A stretch of 64,000 nt of DNA from Dicaeum eximium (taxonomy: Eukaryota > Chordata > Aves > Passeriformes > Dicaeidae), in NCBI GenBank assembly GCA_013396995.1, contig VWZP01010282.1:662318-726317 (forward strand). Direction: 5' to 3'. Below the pieces are notes generated by a model. It worked only from the letters and a program-made list of their open reading frames with translations. It ran no database searches and had not been told where the DNA came from. The position numbers were made by a program, and so were the translations under genes. Shown here piece by piece: positions 15,001 through 24,000 of this stretch (within the stretch, counting starts at the first letter, position 1; the number at the start of each line of letters is the position of its first letter).

Positions 15001-18000
15001 CAGTGACCATAGAGATTAGCCAGAGATCCATAGGGATTTACCTCACTGATTAGCTAAAGGTCAAATGAGAAGTTTATAGCAAAACTGAACCTGACACAAA
15101 TGTTTTACAGGTCTATTAGTCACAAACTTGCATTCTGTGCTGTTGTAGGATAGTTAAGAACAGAAAGTACCTGAGGTCCCCTAATAAGTGTTCCCCAAGA
15201 GCTGCTCCTTTTCATGAAGACACTTTAAAATGTTCCAGGGGAAACTGATTCCCTATGCAGAGATTTTGGGAGAAAGTGAAAGATGAGGATTGCAAAGAAA
15301 GGGTACCTCATTAATTTTACAGATGCAGTAGCACTGCTAAAGTGAGCATTTCAAGAAGTGTTAGTTTGAACCCCACAGAGATGACTGCAAGGCAGGAATT
15401 TAGCCTAACCTTTGGTGTGGAATTTGGCCCATCAGAATATGGACAGATTTACAGGTGCAACAGTAAATACCCTATTTCCTCCAGACTCAACTAAGACACT
15501 CGGGTATCTTAGCTGGAAATTGGATGTAGCAAACCAGGTTTTCACAGCTTTCTTTGCTTGTTTGAGAGCACTGCCTGTACTTACAGTCCTTACTTACAGT
15601 GTGTGTGAGAAAGATATCTGTTCCTTCCTCTTTCTGCTTTGTGATAATTCATTTCCTCCTCAATGTTGTAAATACAAATGCACCATTATCCTTTTCAGTG
15701 ATAAATGAAACAGAATAGCTGTATATCATATCAAGTTTTTCTGTTAGTCTGTTGTTTAATTTTCTATCTTGAATCTTTTAGGAGGAGTGGCATACTTCAA
15801 AATATCAGAATGCTTCTATATTATTTTGAATCATCACTCAGACATAGAATATCAGAGGGAATCTAAACTGATTCTGCAGTTGCAAAATCTGCTGAGATAG
15901 GCCATGAAAAAATGACCTCAGGCTTCACACTTCCCAGTTTTCTGTCAGCCCCTAGCCACCTAGACAAAATTTTTATTCAGTTAAATCTAGTGCATTCCAT
16001 TTTCCTGATCTAACACATGGATTAAGATGCATAATTTTTAGAGAGCCTCTGTACTCTAGTGGGAAGTTCTTGGAAGGGCTTTTACTGTAGGTGGAGCCCC
16101 AGGGATTAAGGCAGTAATATAACAAAGCTGAATAATTTTTTGGCTTTTCTAACTCTGTCCCACCCAGATAATATCCCACATTTTGGGTGTTGTCAATCAG
16201 CTGGGCTTATCCTAGTAAATAAGGTTACTATGTGTCCTGATGTGTACCTGAACCTATTGTGTTTATCTGTCACTCTCAACCCTTTGTGGTCTTTTGCCTC
16301 ATCCTCTTTTCTTTGCTGTTGCTAATACATCTTTAGAAATACAGTCTCTACACTCTGATACAGGATATCTTTAGTAGACCTAATATTTATGGTTCTCTGT
16401 CACCTGTTTGACTCTTGAGAGCATAAGAAGTTTGGCACCTTTTATACATTTCAAGCTTATTACCTACTTGGAGCGTTAGTAGATGATTCCTTCATTATTA
16501 TTTTTTATTAAACTACCCATAAGAGCTTTTTACCTTTCAGGTACATAAAAAAAAAGCTTATTTCTCATGGGAATCCCTAATCTCCTCAGAAGTTGATACT
16601 GTTTCTCTTGAGAAATCAAAGTATTAACTCACTGTGACTCACTGTGACATACTGATGTATATTGAGTATCTTGCACGATAAAATCTGAATGTTAATGGTA
16701 ATCCAGCACCTTTAGCACTAAAGCTATGAAAATGATCCTCATCTACTGGAATTGGATGTATTTTTCTGAAAGTATTAATTTCAGTATTTTTTATTCCTTT
16801 AGGAAAAATTCTTCCTCTTCCCTTCTAACACCTATTGATTCGATAGTTGATGCTTTGTAGAAATCAAGCATGCTATGTTGATTGTCAGTTTGCTCAAATT
16901 GGTGGGATGTGTGGGAAAAAAAGTGCAAGAAAAACTATTTTTTGCTAATTTCTTATTCTACTAGGAATTTTTTGTAGTAATGCATTTATTTCTGTGATTT
17001 TATTTTCCATAGAAAATTTATAGAAATGGGCTTCATTGATGAAAAACGAATAGCAATATGGGGCTGGGTAAGTGATTGGAGTTTTTATATCTATCTTCAA
17101 ATAATCCTGCAGTATAATTTTTTTCTTCTTCTTCCTGGTTCTGTCTTAAGTATGTATAAAATTTTGTCTGCAAATGTGTGATGGTATTGCCAAAAGGAAT
17201 AGTTTCTGCTGGTACTTATATACATGCAATTGCAACAGTTCAAGCCCCCAAAAATGAATCTTTGGCAGCTCAAGATGGAATTTTGAAAAGCTCATGTCTA
17301 ATACATTGTTTAGACTGGAAGTTAAGCCAAAATAAGACAATTTAATTTGCTTTACTTTTAACTTAGGGACTTACTGTCATGGTGTCAAAATTCAAGTATT
17401 GTCTTTTTTGATCTGAGTTTAAAATAGTGAGAAAAAGTCCTATGACTGTCTCTCATCAGAAAATGTGACCCCTGCATCATCCCGAATGACTGTGTACTTG
17501 GCTGGCTTTGTAATGGTCATCAGGGATAAATCTGGATCTGAGGAGTTTACAACATTGTCAGCTTCTCCAAGACATGGAAAAATTGGGCAGTATGGGCGTC
17601 ATTCCAAATTATTAGCCAGTCTATTTTTCATCTTTGTTTTTTTTTTTTTTTTGGATGTATTTCTCTTGTAAGTCTCCTAGAACCTTTAATAGCCAGATGT
17701 ATTGCCTGATCTTAGACAGCACATGAGCAGAGTTGCTAAAATCTTTCTATGAAGCTTCTACCAACCAATATTTAAGTTACTTTGGTGCAGTTACTACTGT
17801 AACACCAGAATAAAATGGGTACCATATGGTGAAAATAAGTGACACAGACAGTTAGAAGTGAATAATTCTAAAGTGACATTAGGCAGTTTAAGGTCTCAAG
17901 AAAATATTTTCTTTTTTAAATCATATCATATTTTATTTCACAAGTGTTTCCAGAACCAACTAAAAGCTTGGACACATTGTATTCCAGTAGTGAAATAATA

Positions 18001-21000
18001 TTAAAATAAAGGCACTACTGCCAAACTTATCAGTCTTTTTTTCCAACTTATTTCCAATTTATTATACTGTTTCCTGGTCTGTAAGCTTTGAAAGGAGTTG
18101 AAAGGTGTTTCCTTATTTATTGGCTGCAGCTCGGCGAGTGTGCATAAACTCGTGCTTTCAGACTCAACAAACTCTTCAAGATGGCAAAAGCTCGTAAATA
18201 ACTCCTGAAGTAATTTGGGTTGTGAACTCTTTTGGCCTGTTACAGTGAATATATTTATCTGCTCAGATATAATCCTTTACTTTTTGGCCTTTTGGACTGA
18301 TTTTTTGAAAGATCAAATGAGCAAATCAGATGAGTTGGACAAATTCTACGAATTGCTGTTTCTACTACTATATCCCTCACTATCATTTCAAGCTGGAAAG
18401 TCAAGAGGATGGACTAACTTAACTTCTGTACCAAAAAAAAAATAATAATTCTGCTTATTTCCCTTAGTCTTTCATATGCTGCTGAAGTAATCTTCAGAAT
18501 TTTTCATGACACACCATATTTTTATCCCTTTCTCCATTCCAAAGTAAACAGAAACCCATTATTTCACAAAGACCTTATATGAGTTTTTCTGACCTCAGTT
18601 CCTCATCCTGTGATGAGCCAAACCAAAGGCTTTTTATTTACCTTATTTTCCTGTCTCAGCAACTAGCCCCATTCGGTTTTACAGATCTATTTTTATCCAG
18701 GCTTACTTTCTGCTTTACCCTTCTTACGGCCATGAACTTATTCTTCCTTTCTGGGTCCCAGTTTGAGGAATCAGGCCAGAAAATGCTAGGGACAGTGGCA
18801 GGCAGTAGGGAGGAATTGCTCCATCCTGAAGTAATGAGTATATTAGTACTGATGACTGAGTTGGTTCAATATGCTAATCTTTAGCAAAATCTAGATAGTT
18901 TGTTAATGGAGGGAAAAAACCCTCTAACTCTTCTTGGAGGTGCACCTTGAAAGGATGAGAGACAGTGAAAACAAGCTGCCAGAAGGAAAGTTTCTGTTTG
19001 GTTTTAGGAAAAAAAAATACGACAACGTTGATCACTGTTGAAGCAGACTGAGTGAAGAGGATGTGTACTATGGATGAGACTGCAATCCATATCACTTACA
19101 ACTGAAGTTAGCCCTGTTTTGAGCTATAGGTTGCATTAGATTACTGTGAAGGTCACTACAAAATTCAACTTCTCTGTGACTGTAAGTGGTAATAAAAGCA
19201 GTGATAAACATTGAAGAAGCAAATAAAGAAATTATGTTATAAAATTGTCTAATCTCTCCCACAAGAAATTACATCAGATCCATTTGATATCAATAAATTA
19301 ATTTCAAAAAACCCTCAACCTTTTGTTACTTTGTCCTCCATGCATGCAAAGCAATTTAATTAATTTGGAATTAGTTTATATGAGTTTGGTTCAGAAAACA
19401 GAATGATACTTCACCAGTAATTTTAAACTGTCTGTGATTTCCTCCTAGTCCTATGGTGGCTATGTAACTTCTTTGGCACTTGGATCTGGCACTGGAGTAT
19501 TTAAATGTGGAATGGCTGTGGCTCCTGTTTCCAGCTGGGAATATTACGGTATGGAAACTTGTCATAAATACTGACTTGGAAAGCAAGATGTAGCATTTAA
19601 TGACTTCTTAAATTGAATCATTGCAGGAGACTGGCAATTTGAAACATAAAGACATTTAAATTACCTAGATTTAAAACTTTTAAGACCTTAAGTTTAATGT
19701 TTTTCTTGCTGAAAATAACTGAGAGCAACTGGCAGTTTGGAACTGATTTTGTCACAAAGAAGGTATGTCTGGATAGTTCCATATGCACTTCTGTAACAGT
19801 AAGTGTATAAAGCCCTCTCAATAAACTGCTTTTAAGGAGTGATCTGCCTAAAAGTCCTGTTAAAACATTGTCACTGAATTCAGAAAGAGCTGAACTGATC
19901 TATCAGCCAGTAAGAGAATTATAGTACATTTCAACTTGTGAAACCACAGATGACCTGTGTCAGGAATCAGTATTTCTGATGACTGCAAAATTGTTTCCAA
20001 AAAGCAGTGGAAAAGAGGAAGACTATAGTGTTCAATATACTATTTTTTAAATTAAATACTTTTCCCTCTAAATGTTTCTCAGCCACACCTGTATTGTTGT
20101 TTTACAATACATATTTTTATTTGTTTATGGAATTAGGGTCCAAACTGTTGAGAGGAAACAAAACAGGGAGTATATTCCCAAGGTCTTCCTGTGTGAATAA
20201 AGCAGGCACATACTCATACTTGCCGACCTGTTAAGCTTTTGGCATGGTGTTAAGGAACCTTAGTGTAAAAAAAAATCGTGGCATGAATATTTTCAATGAG
20301 TAAAATGTAGCACTTTGAACACATTTACTTAGCATATGGTCGTTTTCTTAGAAGTCTTGGTTATGAGAAAAATTTTTGGTTAAATGGGAAAGATTCCTTC
20401 CCTGACTGCTAGCACAGACATTCCTTGTATTTATGGTGTTTTGCAAACAAAGGGGAAAATATTTGTATGACACAGGAAGCATAGTCTTCGTGTTTTCACT
20501 GGCATCAAGATTTTTTAAAGACATTTTTACTCATGATCACAAAATTATTTCCAGAATGCAGGCATAGAGCACTGCTTTTGCAAAAGTCCCTTAATAAAAG
20601 ACAGGTTATAAAAATTTGTCCCAGCATCACAATTCAAATGAAGTTTTTAAGTTCAAGCAGATTAGCAGATTGCACCATTGCAATCTCTACATCAGCTGAA
20701 TTTTCAGGTGGCAATTAAAGAATCTTGCTGAAAACACTCTGTAAAATCCAAAGAGCCGAATGTACCTCCACTAAGGAAGGAAGGAAATAGAAGGAAGTCA
20801 TGAGTCATAAGTTGTGGCAAACAAATCATGTTAACATTAGGGTGAACTGTATAAGGGGCAAAACTACAGGATGTTACATCCTTGAGTAAGTAATATCAGT
20901 ATGTCAGAGGATGTACTGGCCCCTAGAGCTCCTAAATTCTGTCCAACCTTCTTTTAGATGCACAAATGAGATTCTGGACCATAATCTTTTGTCAGAAGCT

Positions 21001-24000
21001 GTCCCACCCCCCTCCGTTTTGAGTCAGACTTAATAACAGCTGAACAGTTATAAGATGGAAAGGAAGATTCCGTCCAGGACAATGTATTGTTAAAAGCATA
21101 ATATCTGTGACTGTTTTATTAAAATTTATTTAAATTCATCTGCTTTTCCTTCCTCAATAATTGACAAGCTGAATCTTCCACTTAGTCATTATAATGCAAT
21201 TCTGCTGACCTCTGTGGACTTGTTGTAGCTGTATTGGTAGAAGAGGGTGGAAAAATTGGCTCAGAATACTGTAGAAATGCCAGCCATTCAGAAAGAGTCT
21301 ATTTTATTGAAAACTTAAGCCCAATATGGTTGTTTGACATTGTGTTGACAACAGATATTGCACATTTTCTGTTTTCATAGAATGATAAAGGATTTTGATA
21401 AAAAAGGCTACTTAAATTTTTTGGTACTTATATTACAAATTATCTTCAGAAGCCTTGCTTGGCTGATCTGGGAGACATAGTACACATCTTTAGCCCTCAG
21501 TGGTATCACATGTAAATGATACATAATAAACTATAGGAACAAGAGTATATTGATTCATTTTCTTTTCCTGAGAGGATTCTCATTTCTAATTTTTTAACAA
21601 AATTTTTCTAATACAGTGTATCAAACTGGATAAGATAGAAAATCCTGATTCCTTAATGATTACAATGGCCATCACCTGTCATTTGAGAGGGAAAGATGAC
21701 AGCTCTTCTTTGTCAGAAAGCCCTGACTCAAATAAATTAAGTCCTTGCAGCTTGACTGCTCAATATGTGTCATTTACTCTTTCAAGGCAAGGTCATAAAG
21801 AAAGTAATCTTATGGTAGTAGCAGCTGCTGTGTCAGTTTTCCATAAATTTTCATAACAGCTCCTAGTTAAAGTACAAATACAAGGCAGCTCAAAGAGAGA
21901 TGTTTCTACTCATTTCTTGGTGATGGATACTGTTCAGTTATTCACATTTATTTTGTCAAATCTGTTACCAGTCTGTTGTAGTTAGAAAAAGGAATTGAAG
22001 AGAGACCTGAAAAGCAATGGGCCACCTATTCAGTTCATGCCTGCATCCTTTTCTGCTCCCCCAGTTGCTGCATAGATACATTCCAATAGGAAAAGGGCAA
22101 CATGCATATCCATATTTACTGTTAATAAACATAAAAATCCTCAGCTCCTCTTTTTAAAGTGTCAGAATTAGTCTGTGTCATCTTTCCAACATGCACCTTT
22201 ATTGTCTCATTGCCTTATTCAACTGACTTCTGCAGTTCAACCCAACAGCATAAAGCCATATCAATTAGTACTTTTATCCACAAAACCTAGATGAGTATAA
22301 AACCACTATGTCTGCAAAGATGGTTTGGAGAACAGTAAATAATTAGCCTTCACAGCTGATTTTTAAAATATGTGTAAATTTGGTGTGTTATGAGGAAACC
22401 AAGAACAGACACAGTTAATCATTTAATTTCCTATGTGTCACTGAAGCCACAAAATATTTGCACTTTCTTTATCTATAGCTTTTTTCCTTCTCTAATTTCA
22501 GCATCGATCTACACAGAACGATTTATGGGTCTTCCTATAAAGTCTGATAATCTTGAGCACTATAAGGTGAGAATTCTGTTTCTGTGCTGATCTGCCTTAA
22601 ATTTGAATCACACTTTTACGGACAAATGGAACTGTGAAGAAAGGAAGTGGCCCACCAGCTCTCATGGTACAGTCTTTTTGTAGCAAAGCTACTGCCATGA
22701 AATTCTTATCTCCATAATTAATTGTGGGTTTGTATTTATAAATCACAAAAATGCTAAATGGAAGTCCTTATTTTCTTACTTGGACAAATCAGACTGTTCT
22801 GCCAGTGTAAACCATTAGCCTAGAAAAGAACTGAGGTGAGAGGGATTAAAATGTTGATGTTGATAAGGTTTTGATTGCTGTTAGCTGAGATATGCAAACT
22901 GCTTCATGCAAAATTATCTCTCTGATAATAAGATCATAAGCATACTAAATGATCAGAGAAGCTTCCCCTACCTAGAACAGGTTGCTGTTTTTTCTTCACA
23001 TTGATAGGAAGTCTGTAGTTTCCTCTAGCAGCACACACAGCAGCTCTGGATACAGAGAGGCCTGAAGTAACGTCCAAATAACTTAGTTAGAGACTCCTGT
23101 TAAAGATTTGGATCCTGTTCTCAGTACATATTTCCATCCCAACTCAAAGAATAGAAATGCTCAATACCAAACAGCCCTGGTGGAGCTGTCTGGGTAGCCA
23201 GGAATTAGAACATTCTGGGAATGACGTGACTAGTGCTTGTATGAATTGGCCCTTAGAAAAGACACTAAATATCAAATCTGTTTCTGATAGTGTAGAGACA
23301 TTTGTGACAGCACAGAAAGCTACCTGCTGCAAGCCAAGCTTGCGCAGGAATCTTTTATGGACAGCTATCACCAATATGACACAGATTAATAGTTTTTCTT
23401 CTGTTAATGCTTTTCAGAACAGATGCAAATGATGTAAGAAAAGAACGGTATTTATTTATAGTTATTCCTGTCCTGAAACCAAAGTCACAGATCATAGATG
23501 CACAGAATAATTTAATTTGGAAAAGACTTCTGAGATCATCAGATCCAACCATTAACCTCACACTGCCAAGAGCACCACTAAACCATGTCCCCAAGTGCCA
23601 CATCTACACATCTTTTAAATACCTTTACAGATGGTGACTCAACCACTGCCCTGAGAAGCTTGTTCCAATGCCTGACAACCCTTTCCATGAAGAAATTTTT
23701 CCTCATATCCAGTCTAAACTTCCTCTGGCATAATTTGGAGCCATTTCCTCTTGTCCGGTTGATTGTTGCCTGGGGCAAGAGGCCAACCCCCACGTGGCAA
23801 AAATGTAGTTTCAGGGAGTCATAGAGGACATTAAGGTCCCTCCTGAGCCTCCTCTTCTCCAGGCTAAACACCCTCAGCCATTCCTCAGAGCACTTACTCT
23901 TCAGACCCTCCTCAGCTCCGTTGCCCTTCTCAAGATACAATCCAGCACCTCAGTGTCTTTCTTGGGCCCAAAACTGAACACAGGATTCAAGGTGTGGCCT

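Larger units (their letters stand above)
14676..22501 (+). other. FAP: Long FAP introns around exons 14 and 15, nothing else recognised
   Basis: Apart from the exons at 17013-17067 and 19449-19548 this stretch is AT-rich intron. I see no repeat family, RNA gene or extra coding exon. The open frames scattered through it are short and lack splice sites that would join in phase. Confidence 0.6.

Noticed and set aside
23578..23940. 120-codon minus-strand frame in a FAP intron
   Set aside because: It is the decayed carboxyl end of CR1 reverse transcriptase, not a host gene.
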